The notes under the pieces: generated by a model | What the model was told of the DNA's origin: nothing | Database searches by the model: none | The model's input: only the letters and a program-made list of their open reading frames with translations | In this document: positions 54,501-59,842 of the stretch, one piece after another | How positions within the stretch are numbered: the stretch's first letter is position 1 | How the letters are laid out: every line of letters starts with the position of its first letter | Made by a program: the position numbers and the translations under genes | Origin: Prunella strophiata | Taxonomy: Eukaryota; Chordata; Aves; Passeriformes; Prunellidae | DNA: 64,000 bases | Reading direction: 5' to 3' | Assembly (NCBI GenBank): GCA_036583965.1 | Contig: JAZBQD010000027.1 | Coordinates: 22,123,001-22,187,000 of the forward strand

Positions 54501-57500
54501 CAAAGCAGGTACATCTGGCAGTGCCTGTGGCCATGGAAAAGTCCACAGCAGGGCAGGTACATCTGGCAGTGCCCATGGCTGTGTCAGTGTCACAGCAGGG
54601 CAGGTACATCTGGCAGTGCCTGTGGCTGTGGCAGTGTCAGTGTCACAGCAGGGCAGGTACATCTGGCAGTGCCTGTGGCTGTGTCAGTGTCACAGCAGGG
54701 CAGGTACATCTGGCAGTGCCTGTGGCTGTGGCAGTGTCAGTGTCACAGCAGGGCAGGTACATCTGGCAGTGGCTGTGTCAGTGCCACAGCAGGGCAGGTA
54801 CATCTGGCAGTGCCCGTGTCAGTGTCACAGCAGGGCAGGTACATCTGGCAGTGCCTGTGTCAGTGTCACAGCAGGGCAGGTACATCTGGCAGTGCCCGTG
54901 GCAGTGTCAGTGTCACAGCAGGGCAGGTACATCTGGCAGTGCCTGTGGCTGTGGCAGTGTCAGTGTCACAGCAGGGGCAGGTTACATCTGGCAGTGCCTG
55001 TGGCTGTGGCAGTGTCAGTGTCACAGCAGGGCAGGTACATCTGGCAGTGCCCGTGGCTGTGTCAGTGCCACAGCAGGGCAGGTACATCTGGCAGTGGCTG
55101 TGTCAGTGTCACAGCAGGGCAGGTACATCTGGCAGTGCCCGTGGCTGTGTCAGTGTCACAGCAGGGCAGGTACATCTGGCAGTGCCCATGGCTGTGTCAC
55201 AGCAGGGCAGGTACATCTGGCAGTGCCCGTGGCTGTGTCAGTGCCACAGCAGGGCAGGTACATCTGGCAGTGCCCATGGCTGTGTCAGTGTCACAGCAGG
55301 GCAGGTACATCTGGCAGTGCCCATGGCTGTGTCAGTGCCACAGCAGGGCAGGTACATCTGGCAGTGGCTGTGTCAGTGTCACAGCAGGCAGGTACATCTG
55401 GCAGTGCCCGTGGCTGTGTCAGTGCCACAGCAGGCAGGTACATCTGGCAGTGCCCGTGGCTGTGTCAGTGTCACAGCAGGCAGGTACATCTGGCAGTGGC
55501 TGTGTCAGTGCCACAGCAGGGGCAGGTTACATCTGGCAGTGCCCATGGCTGTGTCAGTGCCACAGCAGGGCAGGTACATCTGGCAGTGCCTGTGGCTGTG
55601 GCAGTGTCAGTGTCACAGCAGGGCAGGTACATCTGGCAGTGGCTGTGTCAGTGCCACAGCAGGGGCAGGTTACATCTGGCAGTGCCCGTGTCAGTGCCAC
55701 AGCAGGGCAGGTACATCTGGCAGTGCCTGTGGCTGTGGCAGTGTCAGTGTCACAGCAGGGCAGGTACATCTGGCAGTGGCTGTGTCAGTGTCACAGCAGG
55801 GCAGGTACATCTGGCAGTGCCCATGGCTGTGTCAGTGTCACAGCAGGCAGGTACATCTGGCAGTGCCTGTGGCTGTGGCAGTGTCAGTGTCACAGCAGGC
55901 AGGTACATCTGGCAGTGCCTGTGGCTGTGGCAGTGTCACAGCAGGGGCAGGTTACATCTGGCAGTGCCCATGGCTGTGTCAGTGTCACAGCAGGCAGGTA
56001 CATCTGGCAGTGGCTGTGTCAGTGTCACAGCAGGGGCAGGTTACATCTGGCAGTGCCTGTGTCAGTGTCACAGCAGGCAGGTACATCTGGCAGTGGCTGT
56101 GTCAGTGTCACAGCAGGCAGGTACATCTGGCAGTGCCTGTGGCTGTGGCAGTGTCACAGCAGGCAGGTACATCTGGCAGTGCCTGTGGCTGTGGCAGTGT
56201 CAGTGTCACAGCAGGCAGGTACATCTGGCAGTGCCCGTGTCAGTGCCACAGCAGGGCAGGTACATCTGGCAGTGCCTGTGTCAGTGTCACAGCAGGGCAG
56301 GTACATCTGGCAGTGCCCATGGCTGTGTCAGTGTCACAGCAGGCAGGTACATCTGGCAGTGCCCATGGCTGTGTCAGTGCCACAGCAGGGTCATTGGCAG
56401 TGGCTGTGTCAGTGTCACAGCAGGGCAGGTTACATCTGGCAGTGCCCGTGGCTGTGTCAGGGCCCCTGAAGGCCTCGGGCCCGAGGCCGCTTCCGTGCTG
56501 CAGCAGGCACAGCTGAAGCCACCAGTGGCTCTTCATGTGGCCATGCTGGAGCACCTGAAGGTGTTGGCCATGGACAAAACCCACGGCAGAGCAGGAACAG
56601 CCTGCAGGACTTGCAGTGGGACCCCCCCCCAGGGGCAAGGCCAGGGTTGGGCAGGTTTGCTTCTGAGGGCACAGTGGCTGTGGGTGAGGCTGTGCTGGAG
56701 GCAGATCTGGTTCTGGTGGCACTGGGGCCCATGGATAGGGCCATGCTGGAACAGCTGCCCCTCAGAGCCCCTGTGGCTGTGCAGGTGTGTCCTTGAAGAG
56801 ACTGGCTCATAGACAAGGCTCCACTTGGAGCCAAACCCTAAGGGACTGCAGTCTATGGGTAAATCCAAACTGGAATAAGGGCAAGGGGAAGAGTTCATTG
56901 CAATGTTAAACCCAATAGGGAGTGGGTAAGAGATTGCAATAGAAATACCTTTAAATTGTTGTAAACCATTATTTCAATTTCATATTATAGGAATTATTAT
57001 AACAAGAAGCACCCAAACCTATGGAGGAAAAGCCTTACAAGAAACAGAGCAAGTGCATCAGGAACCCCAACTGAGCCGGCTTTGGTGCCCAATAACCACA
57101 AAACAAACCACCTCTCCTGTCCTGAGCATCACCAAAACACAGAGCCCAAAGTCATGGACTAAATGCACTCAATGGATGTGTGGTGGACATCTTATGAACA
57201 ATTTGCAGTGGTATCTGTGTATGACACCAAAGGATGGGAAGTCAGGTGGTGGTTATCTACCTCTATTATCAACAGGTTGTCAGCACAAACCCATACTAGC
57301 TACCGTGTCCAAAATCAACACTATCCCAGACACAACCAGCACAACGTGCCTGCTGAAGCTTGATACTTTTAACTTGGGAAAAAGAAAAGAGTCACACCCA
57401 AAACTATCAAGCAATTATTTAGTTTCCTGAAATAAAGGAAGTGGCTCAGAAGTGGGTGAAAGCTTTTGAAAGCTGTCAAATTGCTAAAACTTTTGTGGAG

Positions 57501-59791
57501 GAGGGGGGAGGAACTTGAAATAATGATCTAATGGAAACAGTGCTTGTTCTGCAAGCATTTCTTTTTTCTAAAGGGAAGCAAAGGTGTTTTTCCTGACTTT
57601 TTTGGCTTGGGTTAGGGGTTTTTGGGAGAGGGCTTTGGGGTACTGGTTGGTTTTTTGGGGTGTTTGATTACCACTACATATCTCTTTCTTATCAGAAAAA
57701 TTAGTTGGATACATGCTTTTTATATTTGAGGGATTTACACTAGTGAAAAGGCCTTTGTGCAGGCTCTAACTTCTTCTATTTTGTTTTGTTTAATGGAGTT
57801 TGATGCTCTTAAATGTGACTTGGTGATTACAGGAACTAAGTGATGTTCTATAGGACATCTGAGCTTGTAGAGGAAGTAAGACAACCTTAAAATTTCTCCT
57901 GCTAAGTTTTCAAAATCACTAGGTACAATAGGCTGTTGGAAAGTAATTCTAGTAATAACACAAGAAGTCCCAATGCCCACCCAACTCTTACAATTAAGAG
58001 CCTGAAAAGTGATTGCCATAAAGCCAAAGCCTACGCCACCCTTTTGAAATGCTGCTCCTCCATTAACAAACCCCTCCCTGGGAGACTCCCCAGTGTCCCT
58101 TGATCACAAGGCTAGAGCAATCTGCACAGCAAATATGAAGTATAATGGCTCTGTCACCCTGAGAGGAGATGCAATCTCTGTGCCAAACTACATCATAAAA
58201 GCAAGGTCTATGATGTTGAGTACTTAGATACTACAGCATGAGATTTAATTGATTTAAGTGTAGCAGAGAGGAGTCAAAATATTTCCTTGAGGCTCTTCAG
58301 TTTAGTAAATGTAGAGAGGAACTGGCTCAAGTCAGACTACTGTGTGTGAACATAGTATAATATTACTTGAAATAAAATGCTACTACCCATTTATCTGTCT
58401 TCCAGCCCTCTCTGTCAGCTAACATGTTGACTGACTGTGGAGGTGGCTGAGAGAGCAGACAGTAACCTGCCTTTTCTGGAGAAAAGGTAGCAGTGGGAAG
58501 TCTCAGAAGGACTTATAAAATGGAAAGTAGGACAGCAGATAAAAAAAAAAAAGTCAGGAAAAGCAAGAGATTTTGTTCTTTTCCTCTACAGTGCAGCATT
58601 CACTTGTTTTCTTACAATCTCCAGCAGCTATCAACCAGATTTATGCAGTGCTGTCTCTGTTCAGAGACTTTGAGGGACAAGAGAGCTAATGCTTCAGGCT
58701 TCAAATGCTCTTCTTAGCTGGTTATCAGCTAAAGGCAGATCATTTTGTTGCTTACATCAGTATAAACCTGGAGTTACTATAGTGACATGAGGGTAGAAGC
58801 ATGAACAAATTCAATGTAAATTAAAAGAGATTTCAGCCCTGCATATAACTTGCAGCCATTTCAGAAAAAAATATTTCAAGCCACCTTGTGTCTGCCATCA
58901 ACTATCCCAAATTACATTACCAGTTAAACTGATGGAAGATACATATACATAAAATGTTGCATTTTCTTCTGAAGAAAATATTTTCTTGAACAGGGATATT
59001 TTTTTGACTTTACATTAAGTATTGCCTCAAGACTAATTGTTTTTCTTGCTGCTTTCTTTATCTGTAACATCTAACATGTTTTGCAAGATCATCCTCTTGA
59101 GCTCTATCTCTCAAAAAGTCAACCAACAAATTCACCAGCAGCGGGGTAATTAAATATGCCAAAGACAATTTAAGGAGAAGCTTTTACAAAGTAAGAAATA
59201 ATGATTTACAAAATAAGTAATTTACCAATAGTAGAGATTAATTTACAACTTTTAGAACTTGTTACTACCCACCCTGCAGTAAAAAAAATCAAAACTTGAG
59301 GAACTGTAAGCAGATTCTCTGATCAGGGAGTGGCTTACATTGATGGGAAGACTTTTTTCTTGAAGAATTTAAACATAGAAAACCAGTACTACATCATGAG
59401 ATGAAGCTGAACATAAAAACTACGTGGAACAGGTTCACATAAGAGACCTAAATGTATTCTTTTTCAAATTCAGCTACAAATGTGGTTGTTTTTTTAAAAT
59501 GGTCTGTGTAACTCTCACATGGGACCACGCGGAAGACATTTTAGCCTAGTACATGATGCACCAATCTTCCTGATCTGAGTTCTTACAACACTGCATACAA
59601 CTGTATTCTAATTTCTGAACCAAGATGATATTTCTGCACTTTGCAAAGCTTTTCACTGGTTTTTACATCTACAGAGGATATTGAGGGATTAAAATGAGAG
59701 AAAGAAAGATCAGTTGCGACCTACCTTTGAGAAAAGCATCCTGTCCCAGAAATGCAACACCAAATGCTAAGAGTTTAAGCCACAAAAACAT
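1..59791 (-). CDS. PTPRC: PTPRC (CD45), receptor-type protein tyrosine phosphatase; complete gene model except the 3' end
   Basis: CD45 is the abundant leukocyte-surface phosphatase that sets antigen-receptor signalling by dephosphorylating Src-family kinases (family knowledge). Joining the exons listed below gives about 1,156 residues in this window. The order is: signal peptide (1-22), Ser/Thr/Pro-rich mucin-like stretch (about 23-119), Cys-containing domain (about 120-238), fibronectin-III-like domains (about 239-470), one membrane segment (about 475-498), active phosphatase D1 (catalytic Cys near 751) and inactive D2 (Cys near 1067). The human full-length form is 1,306 residues, so size and order fit; the remaining C-terminal tail lies beyond base 1. 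All introns are GT-AG and phases agree, except for a one-base frame break in the exon at 19,066-19,210. Identification rests on long stretches matching human CD45 as I remember it, such as [18 protein letters not shown] and VYQYQY. Family and orthology are near certain. Confidence 0.97.
886..1021 (-). CDS. PTPRC: PTPRC exon 30: D2 pseudo-P-loop
   Basis: This 136-base exon completes HCCDGSQQTG, then encodes [20 protein letters not shown] and [18 protein letters not shown]. The phosphate-binding Arg of a working PTP is Gln here, as in human HCRDGSQQTG, so D2 should be inactive. The Arg after the catalytic Cys in human is a second Cys here. Donor TTT|GTAAGT. Confidence 0.96.
1692..1870 (-). CDS. 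PTPRC: PTPRC exon 29: D2 degenerate WPD loop and HC
   Basis: This 179-base exon, phase 0 to 2, encodes [39 protein letters not shown], then SVPLLVHC. The WPD loop is replaced by WSGCDVP (human WSVEQLP), so the general acid position is lost. The exon ends TGC TG|GTGGGT. Confidence 0.95.
2298..2420 (-). CDS. PTPRC: PTPRC exon 28: D2 core
   Basis: This 123-base exon, phase 0 to 0, encodes [41 protein letters not shown]. It is close to human [17 protein letters not shown]. Confidence 0.95.
2730..2864 (-). CDS. PTPRC: PTPRC exon 27: D2 core
   Basis: This 135-base exon, phase 0 to 0, encodes [45 protein letters not shown]. It matches human YWKPEVMIAAQGP and QRKVKVIVMLTEL. Acceptor TTTTATAG, donor CAG|GTGGGG. 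Confidence 0.96.
3711..3844 (-). CDS. PTPRC: PTPRC exon 26: D2 acidic insert
   Basis: This 134-base exon encodes [18 protein letters not shown], then the acidic Ser run [18 protein letters not shown], and YINASFIT. The acidic insert is specific to CD45 D2 and carries casein-kinase-2-type sites in mammals. The surrounding NRVP and YINASFI motifs match D1 exon 18. Confidence 0.96.
4175..4265 (-). CDS. PTPRC: PTPRC exon 25: D2 start
   Basis: This 91-base exon, phase 0 to 1, encodes [30 protein letters not shown]. It parallels exon 17 of D1 in size and phase, reflecting the ancient tandem duplication of PTP domains. Confidence 0.95.
4682..4831 (-). CDS. PTPRC: PTPRC exon 24: D1 C-terminal helix and D1-D2 linker
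   Basis: This 150-base exon, phase 0 to 0, encodes [50 protein letters not shown]. It contains the Q-loop motif QYxxIHQAL. The acceptor AAACACCAG has a poor pyrimidine tract, but phase and homology fix it. Confidence 0.94.
5312..5447 (-). CDS. PTPRC: PTPRC exon 23: D1 P-loop
   Basis: This 136-base exon completes the signature [10 protein letters not shown] with the phosphate-binding Arg, then encodes [38 protein letters not shown]. It differs from human at only a few positions. Confidence 0.97.
5822..5979 (-). CDS. PTPRC: PTPRC exon 22: D1 WPD loop and catalytic HC
   Basis: This 158-base exon encodes [39 protein letters not shown], then [10 protein letters not shown]. The general-acid Asp of the WPD loop (about residue 719) and the nucleophile Cys of VHC (about residue 751) are both present, so D1 should be catalytically competent. 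Confidence 0.97.
7420..7545 (-). CDS. PTPRC: PTPRC exon 21: D1 core
   Basis: This 126-base exon, phase 0 to 0, encodes [20 protein letters not shown], then [20 protein letters not shown]. It matches human NKCAEYWPS and CPDYIIQKL. Acceptor CTCTTCACAG, donor AAT|GTAAGT. Confidence 0.96.
8431..8528 (-). CDS. PTPRC: PTPRC exon 20: D1 core
   Basis: This 98-base exon encodes [20 protein letters not shown], then [12 protein letters not shown]. It carries the conserved FWRMIWEQ and IVMVT motifs of the PTP core. Confidence 0.96.
8938..8974 (-). CDS. PTPRC: PTPRC exon 19: short D1 exon
   Basis: This 37-base exon encodes [12 protein letters not shown], identical to human, between TTTTAACAG and GTAACTT. 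It contributes the KYIAAQGP motif of classical PTPs. Confidence 0.96.
9203..9279 (-). CDS. PTPRC: PTPRC exon 18: D1 substrate-recognition loop
   Basis: This 77-base exon encodes [20 protein letters not shown] and ASYID. It holds the PTP motif NRVxL and DYINASYI, the latter part of the phosphotyrosine-recognition region. Confidence 0.96.
9376..9466 (-). CDS. PTPRC: PTPRC exon 17: D1 N-terminal part
   Basis: This 91-base exon, phase 0 to 1, encodes [20 protein letters not shown], then [10 protein letters not shown]. It contains the conserved PTP motif NKNRYxDILPYD, whose last Tyr is split by the intron. Confidence 0.96.
9986..10101 (-). CDS. PTPRC: PTPRC exon 16: juxtamembrane wedge of D1
   Basis: This 116-base exon encodes [20 protein letters not shown], then [18 protein letters not shown]. 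The last stretch is almost unchanged from human ([18 protein letters not shown]) and forms the helical lead-in to D1. The donor GTTTGG departs from the usual purine at +3. Confidence 0.95.
11262..11293 (-). CDS. PTPRC: PTPRC exon 15: juxtamembrane micro-exon with a NAGNAG acceptor
   Basis: This 32-base exon encodes [10 protein letters not shown] and bridges the membrane exon to the D1 wedge region, where human has a different sequence (CNLDEQQELVERD). The acceptor reads TTACAGCAG. Use of the second AG would drop one Ser without changing frame. The placement is supported by exact phase agreement with both neighbours. Confidence 0.85.
12137..12245 (-). CDS. PTPRC: PTPRC exon 14: transmembrane segment
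   Basis: This 109-base exon encodes [20 protein letters not shown], then [15 protein letters not shown]: about 22 hydrophobic residues followed by a basic stop-transfer patch. It is nearly identical to human [20 protein letters not shown] and KIYDLHKK. The donor is TTAG|GTAAGC. Confidence 0.97.
12909..12969 (-). CDS. PTPRC: PTPRC exon 13: last FN3 strand and extracellular stalk
   Basis: This 61-base exon, phase 0 to 1, encodes [20 protein letters not shown] and the first base of a Tyr codon. Human has [20 protein letters not shown] in the same place; the FxNG-Y core is retained. Confidence 0.9.
13093..13117. repeat. Perfect 11-bp inverted repeat with 3-base loop
   Basis: ATTGACAGCAG, spacer TGC, CTGCTGTCAAT. 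It lies 124 bases upstream of the start of exon 13 in the sense of transcription. Function unknown. Confidence 0.85.
14718..14914 (-). CDS. PTPRC: PTPRC exon 12: membrane-proximal FN3 domain
   Basis: This 197-base exon, phase 1 to 0, encodes [19 protein letters not shown], then a Cys ([10 protein letters not shown]), [20 protein letters not shown]. It matches human RVKDLQYSTDYTFK at its end and the order of its cysteines. The acceptor is CTTGTCTACAG and the donor AAG|GTAAGG. Confidence 0.93.
15543..15597. repeat. Short tandem repeat, about four 14-15-bp units
   Basis: Units share the core TTTCAGTAGC or TCTCAGTAGCC, with two identical central copies of ATGTCTCAGTAGCC. It sits inside the intron between exons 11 and 12. 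Confidence 0.75.
16984..17142 (-). CDS. PTPRC: PTPRC exon 11: FN3 domain, second half
   Basis: This 159-base exon, phase 1 to 1, encodes [20 protein letters not shown], then [19 protein letters not shown] and IIDFTTNAG. The FEPYT..SVSVTAY pattern is the FN3 tyrosine-corner strand and corresponds to human LKPYTKYVLSLHAY. Sequons NNT and NST are present. Confidence 0.93.
18297..18431 (-). CDS. PTPRC: PTPRC exon 10: FN3 domain, first half
   Basis: This 135-base exon, phase 1 to 1, encodes [20 protein letters not shown], then [19 protein letters not shown]. This is a textbook fibronectin-III start: a PxxP edge, the core Trp followed by xxP, and the GYxV strand. The donor AAAT|GTAAGT is strong. 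Confidence 0.93.
19066..19210 (-). CDS. PTPRC: PTPRC exon 9: first FN3-like domain, with a one-base frame disruption
   Basis: The exon starts after TGTCTACAG in the only open frame ([18 protein letters not shown], then [19 protein letters not shown]). Read as written it ends two bases into a codon ([10 protein letters not shown]), but the next exon needs phase 1. Every nearby GT donor (19,071-19,064) has the same wrong phase. If one base is absent from the ggg run at 19,096-19,098, the end reads [11 protein letters not shown]. That restores a sequon where human has NAS, gives a normal FN3 edge leading into VPEAPKEL, and restores phase 1. I read this as an assembly or sequencing indel, or a real frameshift allele. 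Confidence 0.85.
20026..20154 (-). CDS. PTPRC: PTPRC exon 8: ectodomain, Cys/Trp core
   Basis: This 129-base exon, phase 1 to 1, encodes [19 protein letters not shown], then [15 protein letters not shown]. It aligns with human [22 protein letters not shown] in its central Cys-X-Trp. Sequons NTS and NGT are visible. The acceptor is CCTTCCCAG and the donor GAAG|GTGGGT. Confidence 0.9.
20749..20976 (-). CDS. PTPRC: PTPRC exon 7: cysteine-containing membrane-distal domain
   Basis: This 228-base exon, phase 1 to 1, lies between CTTTTCTTTTAG and GTAGGTG. It encodes [19 protein letters not shown] onward, then [10 protein letters not shown] and NGRCSDGTP. Cysteine spacing and the order of sequons (NNS, NYT) resemble the human segment that begins CDEKYANITVDY. 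It forms the first structured ectodomain segment. Confidence 0.92.
21213..21245 (-). CDS. PTPRC: PTPRC exon 6: end of the mucin-like region
   Basis: This 33-base exon, phase 1 to 1, encodes [11 protein letters not shown]. It corresponds to the end of human exon 7 (TTIATTPSKPTC), with the conserved Cys immediately before the exon junction and Asp as the first residue after it. The acceptor is TTCTTATAG and the donor GTAAGAAC. Confidence 0.86.
22632..22730 (-). CDS. PTPRC: PTPRC exon 5: Ser/Thr/Pro-rich variable-type exon
   Basis: This 99-base exon, phase 1 to 1, lies between TTCTTACAG and GTGACAA. It encodes [33 protein letters not shown] and similar Ser/Thr-rich sequence with one N-glycosylation sequon (NST). 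Symmetric phase and composition match the mammalian alternatively spliced cassettes. I cannot say which of A, B or C it corresponds to. Confidence 0.85.
   Translation of the reverse strand: MITIQHPCTAPPHQSTCQQALGSAPLPAPLTQ
23501..23626 (-). CDS. PTPRC: PTPRC candidate exon 4: GC-rich, mucin-like, probably alternatively spliced
   Basis: A strong acceptor (CTGTCCCTCTCCCCGCAG) is followed by 126 bases and a weaker donor, CCACAG|GTTTGC. Phases are 1 to 1, so inclusion or skipping preserves the PTPRC frame. The product is about 42 residues rich in Ala, Pro, Ser and Thr (for example [18 protein letters not shown] and [19 protein letters not shown]), the composition of the CD45RA/RB/RC cassettes. 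Base composition is far more GC-rich than any other exon here. A weak donor and symmetric phase suit a regulated cassette exon. I infer it from splice signals, phase, strand and composition; there is no clear sequence match to a human cassette. Confidence 0.6.
23651..23734. repeat. GC-rich tandem repeat upstream of candidate exon 4
   Basis: Three copies of GGGCAATGCCCCGCTCGGGGT occur, the first and third followed by GCCCGGCCG. Each contains a CCCC-GCTC-GGGG hairpin. The array ends about 25 bases before the acceptor of candidate exon 4 in the sense of transcription. Such sequence is prone to sequencing drop-out. Confidence 0.85.
24078..24099. repeat. A-run of about 20 bases
   Basis: Homopolymer A tract a few tens of bases downstream of exon 3 in the sense of transcription (T-run on the coding strand). 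Confidence 0.9.
24133..24165 (-). CDS. PTPRC: PTPRC exon 3: first residues of the mature ectodomain
   Basis: This 33-base exon lies between TTTTTCAG and GTAAGAATC, phase 1 to 1. It encodes [11 protein letters not shown], which starts like the human mature N-terminus (GQSPTPSPTG). It marks the 3' end of the 35.6-kb intron 2. It is rich in Thr and Pro, as expected for O-glycosylated CD45 sequence. Confidence 0.88.
24341..24475 (-). mobile_element. CR1-type LINE fragment, 3' end
   Basis: Read on plus, cacagaatcaaagaatcaca, then gatcatctagttcaaacagc and ccctgccatgggctgggatg. This is the reverse complement of the standard avian CR1 3' end. It is same-sense as PTPRC and lies 175 bases upstream of exon 3. 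Confidence 0.85.
26300..26370 (-). mobile_element. CR1-type LINE fragment, 3' end
   Basis: catagaactccaggttagaa and gatcacctggtcccactgcc match the reverse complement of a CR1 tail. Short and diverged. Confidence 0.7.
31762..31810 (+). mobile_element. CR1-type LINE tail fragment
   Basis: ttaaggtctagtccaaccca and a degraded run of tctgtgagtctgtgattct resemble the terminal bases of CR1. Very short. Confidence 0.5.
32127..32235. repeat. TA-rich compound tandem repeat
   Basis: Three units of about 30 bases, each ATGTACCACTATATATATAT plus AAATAT, followed by a (TA)n run and a fourth GTACCAC. The unit is a microsatellite plus a fixed GTACCAC. Confidence 0.85.
33766..33902 (+). mobile_element. CR1-type LINE fragment, 3' end
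   Basis: cctggaggtgcttaagaaaa, ggctggatatggtacttaat, tccatggtccagttgacaag and the tail tgtccaacctag...gattctgtga match a CR1 subfamily 3' end. Confidence 0.75.
38495..38540. repeat. (TTTAA)n-like simple repeat
   Basis: Repeated TTTAATTTAA blocks within AT-rich intron sequence. Confidence 0.8.
39278..39301. repeat. T-run of about 24 bases
   Basis: Homopolymer T tract. No retroposon body could be recognised beside it. Confidence 0.9.
39829..39851. repeat. A-run of about 23 bases
   Basis: Homopolymer A tract. No retroposon body could be recognised beside it. Confidence 0.9.
43372..43397. repeat. T-run of about 25 bases
   Basis: Homopolymer T tract about 130 bases before the first copy of the duplicated segment at 43,529. 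Confidence 0.9.
43529..43712 (-). repeat. Duplicated segment, copy 1 (about 185 bp)
   Basis: This segment and 44,986-45,170 share long runs such as acatttagaaaggtgca, atgaagtagaaatattttat and atcagctctatgaggtgaca, in the same orientation with scattered substitutions. On the minus strand both are open and end in similar peptides ([20 protein letters not shown] then HLIELI here). This is either an unrecognised interspersed repeat or a local duplication. Confidence 0.8.
44986..45170 (-). repeat. Duplicated segment, copy 2 (about 185 bp)
   Basis: Copy of 43,529-43,712. The minus-strand peptide ends [20 protein letters not shown] then HLIELI. Here it is the C-terminal end of a 156-codon minus-strand ORF (45,079-45,549) whose other part I do not recognise. 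Confidence 0.8.
51546..51572. repeat. T-run of about 27 bases
   Basis: Homopolymer T tract. No retroposon body recognised beside it. Confidence 0.9.
53520..54075 (+). repeat. Retroviral 5' LTR, about 556 bp
   Basis: It starts tgtgctggttttgactgggg and ends ggttaaaccacagca, a layout I recognise from a common avian LTR family. Internal landmarks are ggctgaacacctgcctgccc and the polyadenylation-type tattaaactgtctttatctc near 53,951. The usual TATA segment is altered. Confidence 0.82.
54084..54101 (+). other. Retroviral primer-binding site
   Basis: tggcacccaatgtaaggc lies eight bases after the LTR. It resembles the tRNA-Lys(1,2) type site of class II (beta-like) retroviruses, with a few mutations. 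The class assignment is inferred from this site only. Confidence 0.65.
54503..56460. repeat. Minisatellite, about 42 units of 40-53 bp, in the retroviral leader
   Basis: The core gcaggtacatctggcagtg recurs about 42 times by my count, plus one degenerate unit near 56,390. Between cores lie a variable number of hexamers of the form (G/T)C(A/T)GTG, then TCACAGCAG, so many unit lengths differ by six. Because typical units are not multiples of three and contain no stop, all three forward frames are open for more than 600 codons (the longest 54,452-56,812). I do not regard these as genes. The first two units still contain leader sequence (catggaaaagtcc), suggesting where the expansion began. Confidence 0.95.
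57541..59724 (-). other. Distal part of PTPRC intron 2 between retrovirus remnant and exon 2
   Basis: No gene recognised. A 94-codon minus-strand ORF (57,735-58,019) beside the retrovirus could be an old retroelement fragment but has no motif I can name. The rest is AT-rich unique sequence. Confidence 0.5.
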
Positions 59792-59842
59792 GGTTATTTC
59801 TGGAAATCAGGTGTATCCTTATGAAACAGCATGTGTCTCTCT
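59725..59842 (-). CDS. PTPRC: PTPRC exon 2: 5' leader plus signal peptide
   Basis: The acceptor is a good pyrimidine tract ending CTTTCCAG (AG at 59,844-59,843). The leader is 51 bases and translation starts at the ATG at 59,791, which has A at -3. The 22 complete codons encode [16 protein letters not shown] then QDAFLK, a typical hydrophobic signal peptide and close to human [15 protein letters not shown]. The human start ATGACCATG is ATAACCATG here, so only the second of the two human methionines remains. The donor is CAAAG|GTAG and the exon ends in phase 1. The next exon lies 35.6 kb away. Confidence 0.93.
59794..59832 (-). other. Upstream ORF of 12 codons in the PTPRC leader
   Basis: The first AUG of the inferred mRNA opens MLFHKDTPDFQK and a TAA stop, ending two bases before the PTPRC start codon. 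The human leader, from memory, has an equivalent frame of the same length in the same position (MLF-DT-DFQ pattern, stop TGA). The context around this AUG is weak, so ribosomes could bypass it or reinitiate. A role in limiting translation is inference. Confidence 0.6.

Larger units (their letters stand above)
53520..57540 (+). mobile_element. Endogenous retrovirus remnant: 5' LTR, primer-binding site, repeat-expanded leader, 3'-end fragment uncertain
   Basis: A complete 5' LTR is followed by a primer-binding site and a non-coding leader carrying a large minisatellite. Unique sequence to about 57,540 then looks retroviral in part but holds no intact gag, pol or env frame. No 3' LTR is present, so target-site duplications cannot be checked and the 3' boundary is a guess. 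It lies in intron 2 antisense to PTPRC. It appears non-functional: long coding frames are absent and the LTR TATA region is degraded. Confidence 0.8.

Noticed and set aside
54503..56460. Possible CRISPR-like array
   Set aside because: Unit length varies, there are no unique spacers, and the context is a vertebrate retroviral leader.
54452..56812. 786-codon plus-strand ORF, with 617- and 615-codon ORFs in the other two frames
   Set aside because: All three are read-through of a minisatellite lacking stop codons; the peptides are the same repeats in rotated frames and there is no unique coding domain.
59725..59799. Shorter exon 2 starting after TTTCCAG at 59,800
   Set aside because: Sequence further upstream (ATGCTGTTTC and following) matches the human leader, so the exon extends to 59,842 and this AG is internal.
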